Translations under genes and position numbers: made by a program
Shown here: one piece after another, positions 43,259 to 52,057 of the stretch
How the letters are laid out: each line of letters begins with the position of its first letter
Position numbering within the stretch: position 1 is the stretch's first letter
From: Tardibacter sp963781025
GTDB lineage: Bacteria; Pseudomonadota; Alphaproteobacteria; Sphingomonadales; Sphingomonadaceae
Reading direction: 5' to 3'
DNA: 64,000 nucleotides
NCBI GenBank assembly: GCA_963781025.1
Contig: CAWADU010000003.1
Location: 1,240,001-1,304,000 of the forward strand
Notes under the pieces: model-generated
Told to the model about the DNA's origin: nothing
The model's input: the letters and a program-made list of their open reading frames with translations, nothing else
Database searches by the model: none

Positions 43259-44539
43259 TTATTTGAAACGCAACTTGCGGATGCCGAGCGCATGCATGGC
43301 GAGCTTTTCATAGAAAGGCTCGCTGGTGCCGCGCCGAACTTTGTGGAGGAAGTATTTCTCGAAGCCGACCTTCGCCAAGTGGACCCACTTGCCGCTGGAA
43401 GACCAGTTGAGATTGCGCGGCGGGATCTGCGGCTGAGCGACGAAGGCCACGCCGCCGTCGCCGAAGTCGGCAAGGCACACGGCGTTCCAGGTGGCTTCTT
43501 CGTCGGGCTCCTTGCCGGCGAGTGCGAGCTTCAGGTTCTGGGCGATGGCGGCCGCCATGGATTCGATCATGAACCCCGTCTTAGGCACACCAACCGGCAC
43601 CGGGGTGGGCCCAACCGGCGGGATCGCCACGCAGACGCCCAGCGAATAGACGTTCGTGAAGTTCGGGTTGCGCTGGTGCTTGTCTGCCAGGATGAATCCG
43701 CGCGGATTGACCAGACCCTCCATGCCGAACACAGCGGGAATGCCGCGAAAGGCCGGCAGAATCATGGAATAGCTAAAAGGCAAATCGTGCTTGGCTTTGA
43801 CCGAGCCGTCTTCGGCCAGTTCCTCGCAGTGCATCACACCGTCTTCCACCTTGGTGATACGGTTGTTGCAAATCCACTTGATGTGGCGGTCACGCAGCTC
43901 GCTTTCGAGCAAGCCCTTGGTGTCGCCCACGCCGTCGAGACCGAGATGGCCGATATAGGGCTCGGCGGTGACGAAGGTCATCGGCACCTTGTCTCGGATT
44001 TTCCGGCGTTTGAGCTCGGTGTCAAGGATCAGGGCAAATTCATAAGCGGGACCATAGCAGGACGCTCCTTGCGCGGCGCCGACTACGATTGGCCCAGGAT
44101 CGGCGCAGAAGCGCTCGAAGACGTCTGCGGCGCGATCGGCGTGGTCGGTCTTGCAGATCGACTGAGTGAAGCCTTGTGGACCGAGCCCCTCGATCTCGTC
44201 GAACGCGAGGTCGGGTCCAGTGGCGATGACGATGTAATCGTAAGAAAGCGAGGTGCCGTCGGTGAGCTCAACGCGGTTCTCAGCGGGGTGAACCTTCGTC
44301 GCTCCGACGGACGTGAAGTCGATTCCCTTTTTCTTCATGATCGGCGGCAGGTGGACCCTGATCGCCTCGGGCTCACGCCAACGGACCGCAACCCAGGGAT
44401 TGGAGGGCACGAACCAGTAGTCCTCCTGGTCGTTGACCACCGTGACCTCCGCCCTGCCCTTCACGGCATCGCGAATTTTATAGGCTGCCATGGTGCCGCC
44501 GAGACCTGCGCCAAGGATGATGATCCGGGGTAATGTCAT
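43259..44539 (-). CDS. sqr: Sulfide:quinone oxidoreductase
   Basis: The 426-residue flavoprotein has an N-terminal FAD motif (IIILGAGLGGTMAAYKIRD), a second dinucleotide region (DYIVIATGPDLAFDE), redox-active Cys in GAAQGASCYGPAYEFA and in VYSLGVCVAIPPVGPTPVP, and KTGFMIESMA near the C-terminus. It oxidises sulfide and passes electrons to quinone, yielding polysulfide or persulfide. Start 44539 (MTLPRIIILGAG) was chosen over 44554. The rhodanese-like, thioredoxin and BigR-like genes close by fit sulfide detoxification. Confidence 0.88.
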   Translation of the reverse strand: MTLPRIIILGAGLGGTMAAYKIRDAVKGRAEVTVVNDQEDYWFVPSNPWVAVRWREPEAIRVHLPPIMKKKGIDFTSVGATKVHPAENRVELTDGTSLSYDYIVIATGPDLAFDEIEGLGPQGFTQSICKTDHADRAADVFERFCADPGPIVVGAAQGASCYGPAYEFALILDTELKRRKIRDKVPMTFVTAEPYIGHLGLDGVGDTKGLLESELRDRHIKWICNNRITKVEDGVMHCEELAEDGSVKAKHDLPFSYSMILPAFRGIPAVFGMEGLVNPRGFILADKHQRNPNFTNVYSLGVCVAIPPVGPTPVPVGVPKTGFMIESMAAAIAQNLKLALAGKEPDEEATWNAVCLADFGDGGVAFVAQPQIPPRNLNWSSSGKWVHLAKVGFEKYFLHKVRRGTSEPFYEKLAMHALGIRKLRFK

Positions 44540-44689
44540 AGCTCTCACTCTCACTCCTACCCCTTCGATGCATCGGCCCGGCCCTCGCTCCCATTCGTAA
44601 TGTCCCGAATACCCGGGCGGTCCGGCGTGCTGCAGTTACGGAATTCGATCCAGGCTCCGCCCGCGCAGAACCCCGACGACGTCCCGTTT

Positions 44690-44727
44690 TATATCGTTAT
44701 TTACTTATATTCTAACTATACGATATA
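44690..44727. promoter_or_regulatory. AT-rich dyad in the sqr / RND divergent promoter
   Basis: Perfect 8-bp arms TATATCGT (44690-44697) and ACGATATA (44720-44727) flank an AT-rich centre in an otherwise GC-rich region, between the divergent sqr operon and RND operon. The likely ligand is the BigR/SqrR-like repressor encoded at 49146. AT-rich dyads of this kind overlap -10 regions in known BigR targets as I recall. Confidence 0.5.
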
Positions 44728-44774
44728 CTCAAGAGGGAAGTTCAACGGGCTCCGGGCGAGCCGTCTCGAAAGGT

Positions 44775-44894
44775 ATGAAAATGGTCTTCGGTTCAGGCAA
44801 GGCGAAGCACCAGGAAATCAGCGTCAAGGAGCTGGCGGCTTCGCCAGCTGGCAGGCGGCGAACCTGCCTGTGGAACGATAAACATGGCGCATGA
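44775..44894 (+). pseudogene. N-terminal remnant of a rhodanese-like protein
   Basis: ATG 44775 starts MKMVFGSGKAKHQEISVKEL, which resembles the beginning of single-domain rhodaneses (followed in full proteins by VDVREPHEF and later the active Cys). Here the sequence ends after 39 residues and overlaps the start region of the RND adaptor gene. The catalytic part is absent. The assignment rests on a short match and on the sulfide context. Confidence 0.4.
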
Positions 44895-44911
44895 AGAAGG
44901 GGCAAGCGATC

Positions 44912-45931
44912 ATGCGGAAAGCGCTCTTAGGAACGGTTGCTCTGGGCCTGCTTCTCACTATGCCGCTTGCGGGCTGCAGCGGGGATAAGGAAACGGCGCA
45001 GGCCGCGAAGTCACCAGCTGGACCTCGGCTCGTCCTGTCCCCTAGCGAAACGGTGGACTGGCAGGATGTCAGCGCCGAGATCGCCACCGTCCACCAAGCG
45101 CAGGTACTGGCCCGCATCCCCGGCATCCTGACGACACTGTCCGTTCGCGAAGGCGACATGGTAAGGAAGGGGCAGGCGATCGGCCGCATCGTCGACAGCC
45201 AGCTCGGCTATCAGGCGGGAGCCTATGGCGCGCAGGCAGCGGCCGCGCAGGCGCAGGCGGCACAGGCCGGGGCCGAATTTGCGCGCGTGAAATATCTCTA
45301 CGACAACGGCGTATATGCCAAGGCGCGGCTGGAGCAAGCGCAAGCGGCCGCAGCCGCCGCGCGGGCGCAAGTAAACGCGGTGCGGGCGCAGCAATCGGCG
45401 GTCGGCGCGGTGGCGGGACAGGGCGTGGTCGTTGCCCCGGCAACTGGCCGCGTGCTGCGCGCCGACATTCCCGCTGGATCGCCGGTAGCGCCGGGCGTGG
45501 CTATTGCGGTGATCACCGCGGGGCCGACCATCGTCAAGCTGGAAATGGCGGAATCGTTAGCCGACAAAGTCCATGCCGGCTCGCGGGTAAGAGCCGTCGG
45601 CATCGGCGAGGGGCGGGTGATCAAGCTCTATCCCTCGGTCGACGCCGGGCAAGTCACCGCCGATGTCGACATGCCGGGGATCGACAGCAAGCTGATCGGT
45701 CGCCGCGTCGCCGCTTCTGTCGAGACCGGCAGCCGCAAGGCCCTGCTGGTGCCGACGAGCTATGTGACCCACCGCTACGGCATGGACTATATGACGCTGG
45801 TCGGTAGGGACGGCGCTGCGACACAGGTGCCAGTGCAGACCGGGCCTTTAGCCGAGAACGGCAAAGTCGAAATTCTCTCGGGCGTCTCCGCCGGTGATAC
45901 GCTGGCGGCGGCCGGAGCAGCGGCGCAATGA
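44912..45931 (+). CDS. RND efflux periplasmic adaptor lipoprotein
   Basis: The 339-residue protein has a lipoprotein signal (LLLTMPLAGCSG; lipid-modified Cys about residue 22), a lipoyl domain (VLARIPGILTTLSVREGDMVRKGQAIG), an Ala/Gln-rich coiled coil, and beta-barrel and membrane-proximal domains (VPVQTGPLAENGKVEILSG). It bridges the inner-membrane pump and TolC. ATG 44912 was chosen because the signal starts there. The pump gene overlaps its stop by 4 bp. Confidence 0.9.
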   Translation: MRKALLGTVALGLLLTMPLAGCSGDKETAQAAKSPAGPRLVLSPSETVDWQDVSAEIATVHQAQVLARIPGILTTLSVREGDMVRKGQAIGRIVDSQLGYQAGAYGAQAAAAQAQAAQAGAEFARVKYLYDNGVYAKARLEQAQAAAAAARAQVNAVRAQQSAVGAVAGQGVVVAPATGRVLRADIPAGSPVAPGVAIAVITAGPTIVKLEMAESLADKVHAGSRVRAVGIGEGRVIKLYPSVDAGQVTADVDMPGIDSKLIGRRVAASVETGSRKALLVPTSYVTHRYGMDYMTLVGRDGAATQVPVQTGPLAENGKVEILSGVSAGDTLAAAGAAAQ

Positions 45932-48900
45932 ATCTCGGGCTCTCCGGCAGGCTGACGCGGGCGACGATCCTGTCTCCGCTGACGCCGCTGTTCCTGCTGG
46001 CCGCGATCCTCGTAGGCCTGATCGCCACGATCACCATCCCGCGCGAGGAAGAGCCGCAGATCAAGGTGCCGATGGCGGACATCATGGTCCAGGCGCCGGG
46101 GCTATCGGCGTCGGACGCGGTGGAACTCGTGGCCAAGCCGCTCGAGATGATCGTCAAGAGCGTCGATGGCGTGGAACACGTCTATACCCAGGTGCAGGAC
46201 AACGGCGTGATGGTCACCGCGCGCTTCCTCGTCGGCTCCAATCCAGAAGACGCGGCGATCCGCATCAACGAGAAGATCGAGGCGAACAAGCACCTGATTC
46301 CGGTCGGAATCCCGTTCCCGCAGGTGACCGTACGCGGCATCAACGACGTGCCGATCGTGGTGCTCACGCTGACACCGAGACCGGGTGCGGCGGGGCAGTG
46401 GAACGATCAGGCACTTGCCGAACTCGCCGGCAAGCTGCGGACGGAGATCGCGAAGGTCGATGACGTCGGCCTGACGTTCATCACCGGCGGCCAGAGAATG
46501 GCGCTGCGCGTTGTGCCCGATCCGGCAAAGCTCGCCCTCTACCGTGTGCCGCTGGGCAGCGTGATGGAGGCGGTGAGCCAGGCCAACCGCGCCTTTCCCG
46601 CAGGCACTGTGCGAGAGGGCGGAGAGGCGGCGCTGGTCGTAGCCGGACGCACGCTTGCCGATACGCAGGAGCTTTCGCACCTGACGGTGCGCTCGGTGTC
46701 TGGCGCGCCAGTGCTGTTATCCGACGTTGCGAGGGTCGAGCAGGCGCCGACGCAGGATCAGGCCCGGGTCTGGCGCTGGGCGAAGGACAGCGCTGGCCGA
46801 TGGTCGATGGCGCCCGCCGTCAGCCTTGCCATCGCCAAGCGCGCCGGCGCCAATGCCGTTACCGTTTCCCAGCAGGTGGTTGACCGGGTGCACCTTCTGG
46901 AAGGCGGGCTGATCCCGGCCTCCGTCAATGTGGCGGTGACCCGCAACTATGGCGAGACCGCGAACGACAAGGCCAACGAGCTGATCTTCCACCTGGCGCT
47001 GGCGACGGTCTCGATCGTCGTGCTGATCGGCTTTGCCATCGGCTGGCGCGAGGCAGGCGTGACAGCGATCGTCATCCCGACGACGATCATGCTCACCATG
47101 TTCGCTTCCAAGGTGATGGGTTTCACGATCAACCGCGTGAGCCTGTTCGCGCTGATCTTCTCGATCGGCATTCTTGTCGACGATGCCATCGTCATGATCG
47201 AGAACATCGCGCGGCACTGGAGCATGAACGATAGTCGCAGCCGCGTCGATGCGGCGGTCGAGGCTGTTGCCGAAGTAGGCAACCCAACGGTCATTGCCAC
47301 ACTCACCGTGGTCGCGGCGCTGCTGCCGATGCTGTTCGTTTCCGGGCTGATGGGGCCCTATATGGCGCCGATCCCGATCAACGCCTCGGCAGCGATGATC
47401 TTCAGCTTCTTCGTCGCGGTGATCATCGCGCCCTGGCTGATGATCCGCTTCGCCCGGCAGACGCTCGCCTATCATCATGAAGATCAGCGAGGCGGCAGGC
47501 TGGGAGCGCTCTACAAGCGCTATGCTGGCCGCGTGATCGCCACCAAGCGGAGCGCCCGGCAATTCCTAATCGCGGTAGGCGTGGCGACGCTGGTTGCCTG
47601 CTCGATGTTCTATTTCAAGGCCGTCACGGTGAAGCTGCTGCCCTTCGACAACAAGAGCGAGGTGCAACTCGTCGCCGACTTGCCCGAAGGCACCAGCCTG
47701 GAGGCCACCGCGCGCGTGCTGGAGCAAGCGGCGGCGGTGACACGCGCGGTCCCCGAAGTGGCCGCTATGGAGGCCTACGCCGGCACGTCCGCGCCGTTCA
47801 ACTTCAACGGCCTGGTCCGCCACTATTTCCTGCGCAGCCAGCCCGAGATGGGCGACCTCATGGTCATGTTACAGCCCAAGGGCGATCGTTCGCGCTCCAG
47901 CCACGAAATCGCGGTCGACTTGCGCAGGAAGCTGACGGCCGTTCCCCTGCCCGCCGGCGGATCGCTGAAGGTGGTCGAGACGCCGCCGGGGCCGCCGGTG
48001 CTGGCGACGCTGCTGACGGAGATTTACGGCCCCAACGAGGCGACACGGGTGCGGACCGCCCGGCAGGTGGAAATGATCTTCAAGTCCGTGCCCTTCATCG
48101 TCGACGTCGACAATTCCTTCGGCCAGCCGCGCCCGACATTGAAACTCATTCCCGACCGCGCGAAGCTGGACCACTATGGCCTGTCGGAACGGCAATTGTT
48201 CGATTCTATCAGCTCGCTGATGGGCACCCAGGTGGTCGGCTACGCATCGCGCGGCAGCGACCGCGATCCGCTGCCGATCGAACTGGCGCTCGACCAGTCG
48301 CAGCGCAGCTGGTCGGCGGCGCTGGCGGCCACGCCGGTTGCCGTGGCGCAAGGGTCGGCGCGGTCGCAACTCGTGCAGCTTGGCGAGCTTGTCACTGCGA
48401 AGATGGTGCCAGGCGGGCAAGCGATCTTTCGGCGCGACGGGCGCGGAGCCGACATGGTCACCGCCGAGCTCGCCGGCCGCTACGAAGCGCCGATCTACGG
48501 CATGCTCGCGGTCGACGAGGCGATCGGCAGCTATGACTGGAAGGCGCACGGCCTCGAAAAGCCGCAGATCAGCCTGCACGGCCAGCCCGAGGATGAAAGC
48601 CATCCGACGCTGCTGTGGGACGGTGAATGGGAGATTACCTGGGTAACCTTCCGCGACATGGGCGGGGCCTTCATGGTCGCGTTGCTGGGCATCTACGTGC
48701 TCGTCGTCGGCCAGTTCCGCAGCTTCACGATTCCGCTAGTGATCCTGACGCCGATTCCGCTCACCCTGATCGGGATCGTACTGGGCCACATGCTGTTCCG
48801 CGCGCCCTTCACCGCGACCTCAATGATCGGCTTCATCGCACTCGCCGGTATCATCGTGCGGAACTCGATCTTGCTGGTGGACTTTATCCGGCGCACGCGT

Positions 48901-49149
48901 TCACCCGACAAGAGCCTGCGTCAAACTCTGCTGGAGGCCGGGATGATCCGCTTCAAACCCATCGTGCTGACCGCAGCAGCCGCGATGATCGGTGCCGCGG
49001 TGATCCTGACCGATCCGATCTTCCAGGGGCTGGCGATATCGCTGCTGTTCGGTCTGGCGTCATCCACCATGCTAACCGTTCTGGTCATCCCTGCGATCTA
49101 CATCGTCTTGCGTGATGACGGCCGCCCCTCCAAGGAGGCCGCCTCGTGA
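45928..49149 (+). CDS. RND-family efflux pump, inner-membrane subunit
   Basis: The 1073-residue protein has the RND layout: a first helix (PLFLLAAILVGLIATITI), IPREEEPQI, a porter domain, then a helix bundle (FALIFSIGILVDDAIVMIENIARH, with the proton-relay Asp-Asp), and a repeat in the second half (FTATSMIGFIALAGIIVRNSILLVDF). IPREEEPQ is typical of a less-studied branch, not AcrB. The substrate is unknown; the neighbours suggest reactive sulfur species or another electrophile. It overlaps the ArsR gene by 4 bp. Confidence 0.93.
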   Translation: MNLGLSGRLTRATILSPLTPLFLLAAILVGLIATITIPREEEPQIKVPMADIMVQAPGLSASDAVELVAKPLEMIVKSVDGVEHVYTQVQDNGVMVTARFLVGSNPEDAAIRINEKIEANKHLIPVGIPFPQVTVRGINDVPIVVLTLTPRPGAAGQWNDQALAELAGKLRTEIAKVDDVGLTFITGGQRMALRVVPDPAKLALYRVPLGSVMEAVSQANRAFPAGTVREGGEAALVVAGRTLADTQELSHLTVRSVSGAPVLLSDVARVEQAPTQDQARVWRWAKDSAGRWSMAPAVSLAIAKRAGANAVTVSQQVVDRVHLLEGGLIPASVNVAVTRNYGETANDKANELIFHLALATVSIVVLIGFAIGWREAGVTAIVIPTTIMLTMFASKVMGFTINRVSLFALIFSIGILVDDAIVMIENIARHWSMNDSRSRVDAAVEAVAEVGNPTVIATLTVVAALLPMLFVSGLMGPYMAPIPINASAAMIFSFFVAVIIAPWLMIRFARQTLAYHHEDQRGGRLGALYKRYAGRVIATKRSARQFLIAVGVATLVACSMFYFKAVTVKLLPFDNKSEVQLVADLPEGTSLEATARVLEQAAAVTRAVPEVAAMEAYAGTSAPFNFNGLVRHYFLRSQPEMGDLMVMLQPKGDRSRSSHEIAVDLRRKLTAVPLPAGGSLKVVETPPGPPVLATLLTEIYGPNEATRVRTARQVEMIFKSVPFIVDVDNSFGQPRPTLKLIPDRAKLDHYGLSERQLFDSISSLMGTQVVGYASRGSDRDPLPIELALDQSQRSWSAALAATPVAVAQGSARSQLVQLGELVTAKMVPGGQAIFRRDGRGADMVTAELAGRYEAPIYGMLAVDEAIGSYDWKAHGLEKPQISLHGQPEDESHPTLLWDGEWEITWVTFRDMGGAFMVALLGIYVLVVGQFRSFTIPLVILTPIPLTLIGIVLGHMLFRAPFTATSMIGFIALAGIIVRNSILLVDFIRRTRSPDKSLRQTLLEAGMIRFKPIVLTAAAAMIGAAVILTDPIFQGLAISLLFGLASSTMLTVLVIPAIYIVLRDDGRPSKEAAS

Positions 49150-49457
49150 AACCGACTGATCTGACCAAACTCAAGGCCAACGCCATCGCAATGGCGGCCC
49201 GGCTCAAACTGATGAGCCACCCCGAGCGGCTGCTCATGCTCTGCAGGATGGATGAAGGCGAGGTGTCGGTCAACGAAATGGTCACCTTGTCCGGCCTTGC
49301 TCAATCTTCAGTCTCTCAGCATCTGGCGATGCTGCGCGACGAAGGCGTGGTCCGAATCCGAAGCGAAGCGCAGACGCGGTATTACAGCCTCAGCGATCCT
49401 GTTGTCAGCGGAGTCATCCACGCCCTGTGTGAGCTATGCGACAAAGGTTTGACGTGA
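49146..49457 (+). CDS. ArsR-family repressor, BigR/SqrR-like
   Basis: The 103-residue winged helix-turn-helix has the family core SHPERLLMLCRMDEGEVSVNEM and the recognition helix AQSSVSQHLAMLRDEG, then TRYYSLSD. Cys33 (MLCRM) and Cys95/Cys98 near the C-terminus (ALCELCDK) are spaced as in the persulfide-sensing repressors BigR and SqrR. It would release sqr and pump genes when the thiols form a polysulfide bridge. Metal sensing is the alternative. It overlaps the pump stop by 4 bp. Confidence 0.82.
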   Translation: MKPTDLTKLKANAIAMAARLKLMSHPERLLMLCRMDEGEVSVNEMVTLSGLAQSSVSQHLAMLRDEGVVRIRSEAQTRYYSLSDPVVSGVIHALCELCDKGLT

Positions 49458-49458
49458 G

Positions 49459-49899
49459 ATGGACCAGGCTCTGCTGATCATCTGCCCGGCATGCACGACC
49501 GCCAACCGCGTACCGCAAGTCAAGCTTGGGGCGCACGGCAAATGCGGCCGCTGTGGCTCACTGCTGTTCGACGGGCATCCGGTGACGCTGCGTGCGTTGA
49601 ACTTCGATGCGCACGCGGCGAAGAGCGACATCCCCCTCCTCGCCGACTTCTGGGCCTCCTGGTGTGGACCGTGCCAGCAGATGGCGCCAGCGTTCGCCCA
49701 GGCGACGATGCAGCTCGAGCCGCACGTCCGTCTGGGCAAGCTCGATACCGAGGCCGAGCAGGGCATCGCGGCGCGCTATGGTATTCGCTCGATCCCGACG
49801 CTGATCCTCATCCGCAAGGGGCGCGAAATCGCCCGACAATCGGGCGCGATGCCCGCCAGCGCCATCGTCAATTGGGCGAAACAGGCGGCGGCGTCCTGA
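49459..49899 (+). CDS. trxC: Thioredoxin 2 (zinc-binding TrxC type)
   Basis: The 146-residue protein has the N-terminal zinc finger of Trx2 (CPAC at residues 9-12 and CGRC at about 30-33) and a thioredoxin fold with active site WASWCGPCQQMAP and cis-Pro in SIPTLILIRKG. TrxC reduces disulfides under oxidative stress and can reduce persulfides. It starts 1 bp after the repressor stop, in the same operon. Confidence 0.93.
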   Translation: MDQALLIICPACTTANRVPQVKLGAHGKCGRCGSLLFDGHPVTLRALNFDAHAAKSDIPLLADFWASWCGPCQQMAPAFAQATMQLEPHVRLGKLDTEAEQGIAARYGIRSIPTLILIRKGREIARQSGAMPASAIVNWAKQAAAS

Positions 49900-50112
49900 C
49901 GAGTGCCTTTCGCCGCGGCTTCACTGCGGCGCATGAGGGGATCGCGCCGCTGGTCGAAGCCGTCCTACGGGAATGTCCCCATACCGCTCCGCCATCTGTC
50001 GCGCGATGATGCCGTAGCAAACGAATACGACGTTGGCCGCAACTTTGCGTTCAACGGCGCGGCGATTTGCCATCGGCATTGAACGGGGCTGGCAAGAAGG
50101 CGAGGCAAGGTC

Positions 50113-50553
50113 ATGAAAATTGCTGCTGGAACGATCGTGCTGGTGGCCGATGGCGCGAAGATGCTGCTGCTGCGGAACGACGGCGACGCTGTTTACCCGC
50201 AGCTCGATGTCATCGGGCATCGCACGATCGACAATCCGCCCAACCGGGAACAGATGTCGGATGCACCCGGTCTCAGCTTTTCAAGCGTGGGGACGGGTCG
50301 GAGCGCCTATCAAGAAGGCGACCCACATCAGGAACGGGAAGATCGCTTCGCCGTCGAGGCAGCAACTGCCCTCGCCAAGGCTGTCGGAGAAAGTGACGGC
50401 GATGTCATCGTGGTGGCGCCGCCCGACACGCTGGGCGTGCTTCGCCGCCATTATGATGGCGTCACCGAGGCGAGGCTGATTACCGAGATCGACAAGGATC
50501 TGACCGATCATCCGGTTCCGGAGATCACCCGGCTGCTTATGGCGCAACCATGA
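50113..50553 (+). CDS. Host-attachment family protein (baeRF-type)
   Basis: The 146-residue protein starts KIAAGTIVLVADGAKMLLLR and continues RFAVEAATALAKA and DVIVVAPPDTLGVLRRHYD, then ITEIDKDLTDHP, all features of the host_attach family, related to the archaeo-eukaryotic release-factor fold. Its function is unknown despite the name. AGGCGAGGC precedes the ATG. It stands in a row of stress-type genes. Confidence 0.82.
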   Translation: MKIAAGTIVLVADGAKMLLLRNDGDAVYPQLDVIGHRTIDNPPNREQMSDAPGLSFSSVGTGRSAYQEGDPHQEREDRFAVEAATALAKAVGESDGDVIVVAPPDTLGVLRRHYDGVTEARLITEIDKDLTDHPVPEITRLLMAQP

Positions 50554-50662
50554 TGTAAGCCATGTCCGCTTCCATCCCCGATCCGCCAGCAGTCGGCATA
50601 GCGCCGATGCATGGATCGCAAGGCGGGCTGGAGAGCGACGCATGTTGGCTGCCCACCCGCGA

Positions 50663-50854
50663 ATGATGGACCCCTTCCCCTTCCCCGAACGGGGCCTCGA
50701 CAGGGATGCCGAGGAGTTCATCGTGAGCTGGGTCGCAAACTGGCGGTCGATCGAGATTTTGTTGTACGACTGGTGGCCTATCGTGCGGCATCGCAACCTC
50801 CTGCGACGCCTCTCGGAGGCTGAGGTCAGGATCGTTCCCGACCAGCCCAACTGA
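50663..50854 (+). pseudogene. Fused 5' and 3' ends of a membrane protein gene
   Basis: The 63-residue frame begins MMDPFPFPERGLDRDAEEFI and ends SIEILLYDWWPIVRHRNLLRRL. As I recall, these are the two ends of a family of about 200 residues with several membrane helices between them; all the helices are missing here, and the junction keeps frame near SWVANW. There is no clear ribosome site. A stable small protein cannot be excluded. Confidence 0.45.
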
Positions 50855-50946
50855 TTGCCCTTCAAGCCGTGGCCTAAGGGAAACTCCGCATGTCTCGATA
50901 CCGCCCTGAACCATTACATTCCGACAGCAGAAAGGGATGATGTTCG

Positions 50947-51390
50947 ATGAGCCAATCCGCCATTTCAGCGCATATCCACGAGACGGGCGAAAGCGATTTT
51001 GCTGTCCGGATCGAGTTGCGGGGCCATGTGCTGCTCGGCGACGAGCCGGAAGACGCGGGCGGCGCCGGCCTCGGGCCTGCTCCCTATGAGCTGCTGCTGG
51101 CGGCGCTCGGGGAGTGCACCGCGATGACGGTGCGCTGGTATGCGCGGCGCATGAATTGGCCGCTCGATCGGGTTGAGGTTGATCTCACCTATCGCAAGAT
51201 CCCGCCTGGGGAATCGTCCGGCTCGACGGACTTGTTCACCAAGGAAGTCACGCTTCATGGGAGCGCCTTGAGCGACGATCAACGCAAGCGGCTCATCGAC
51301 GTTGCCTCCAAATGCCCTGTTCAGCGCACATTGGAGGGAGCGTCGCGGATCCTCACGACCCCAAAGGATGCAGCAGTGACGACGGGATAG
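50947..51390 (+). CDS. OsmC family peroxidase-like protein
   Basis: The 147-residue protein shows the OsmC core: GPAPYELLLAALGECTAMTVRWYARRMNW with the first reactive Cys, and VASKCPVQRTLEG with the second. These proteins reduce organic hydroperoxides with lipoyl or thiol partners. AAAGGGA lies before the ATG. It suits the oxidative/sulfur stress context of the preceding genes. Confidence 0.92.
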   Translation: MSQSAISAHIHETGESDFAVRIELRGHVLLGDEPEDAGGAGLGPAPYELLLAALGECTAMTVRWYARRMNWPLDRVEVDLTYRKIPPGESSGSTDLFTKEVTLHGSALSDDQRKRLIDVASKCPVQRTLEGASRILTTPKDAAVTTG

Positions 51391-51450
51391 CCTTCCGGGT
51401 CGGCGGCGTAAGAGGATGGCTGGGGCCGATGCCAGCCAAGGAGAAATAGC

Positions 51451-51627
51451 ATGAACGGTAATCCGGAAATTCCTTCGCCGGACAGGATCGAGCCGCAATC
51501 GCCGCCCGAGACGCCGCCCAGCGCCCCACCGAACGAGACGCCCTATCGCGAGCCGCCGGAGGTGATTCCGGAAACCCCCGATGTGGATGAGCCCGGGAAG
51601 GGCCCGAACGAGTTGCCGAAATGGTGA
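51451..51627 (+). CDS. Small proline-rich acidic protein
   Basis: A 58-residue frame starts at ATG 51451 with AAGGAG at 10 bp before it: MNGNPEIPSPDRIEPQSPP, then repeated PPE/PPN units, ending GKGPNELPKW. It has no hydrophobic segment and is probably disordered. No function is known to me; similar short Pro-rich ORFs are common near stress genes in sphingomonads. Confidence 0.55.
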   Translation: MNGNPEIPSPDRIEPQSPPETPPSAPPNETPYREPPEVIPETPDVDEPGKGPNELPKW

Positions 51628-51704
51628 CGGATCGCCAGATCAGCACGTCATACCGGCTGCATACGTACACCGCCGGCAGATAGCCTGGCCTTACCGACGG
51701 CGAA

Positions 51705-52057
51705 GCCGGACGCGCCCGTTCAGCCCTCGCCCCAGCTCGGTCAGATACGCTTTCTCTCAACCCCGTCCAATAGCCGAAATTCGTCGTGGGCAGCAAGCAG
51801 GTGATGGCAGTCCTGCCCGCAGGCGCGCAGGTGGGATCGTAATGGAACAGACGATAGGAGACTTGCTCCAATCTGGTCTCCGGATCGATCTGCATGGGGC
51901 TGTCAAGCACCATCGTTAGGGAGCCCGGCTCGTCCGAAAGGTCTCGCGCAAGGCCAAGCGACACCTGCAGATACGAGGGGAAGGTCTCGTAGGTCTCGAA
52001 GATGCGATCGACGCTCTCGTCGGTGTAGCGACCATCCAGCAGTTCGTAGACCGTCAA
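51705..52057 (-). pseudogene. Central fragment of a CrtI-like FAD oxidoreductase
   Basis: Directly after the nuclease stop a minus-strand frame reads VYELLDGRYTDESVDRIFET, then FPSYLQVSLGLARDLSD and FHYDPTCAPAGRTAITCLLP, which resembles the middle of phytoene-desaturase-like NAD(P)/FAD oxidoreductases. The FAD-binding N-terminus and the C-terminus are absent. Likeness fades after YWTGLRE, and the rest of the open frame is antisense to OsmC and the small Pro-rich gene. It has only a TTG to start with. Confidence 0.55.

Noticed and set aside
44600..44881. Plus-strand 93-residue frame in the sqr/RND divergent region
   Set aside because: It spans the AT-rich operator region and is out of frame with the rhodanese-like remnant; no domain is visible.
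49921..50073. Minus-strand frame (MANRRAVERKVAANVVFVCYG...) in the gap after trxC
   Set aside because: It looks somewhat protein-like but has no recognised family and no good ribosome site; the gap is only 213 bp.
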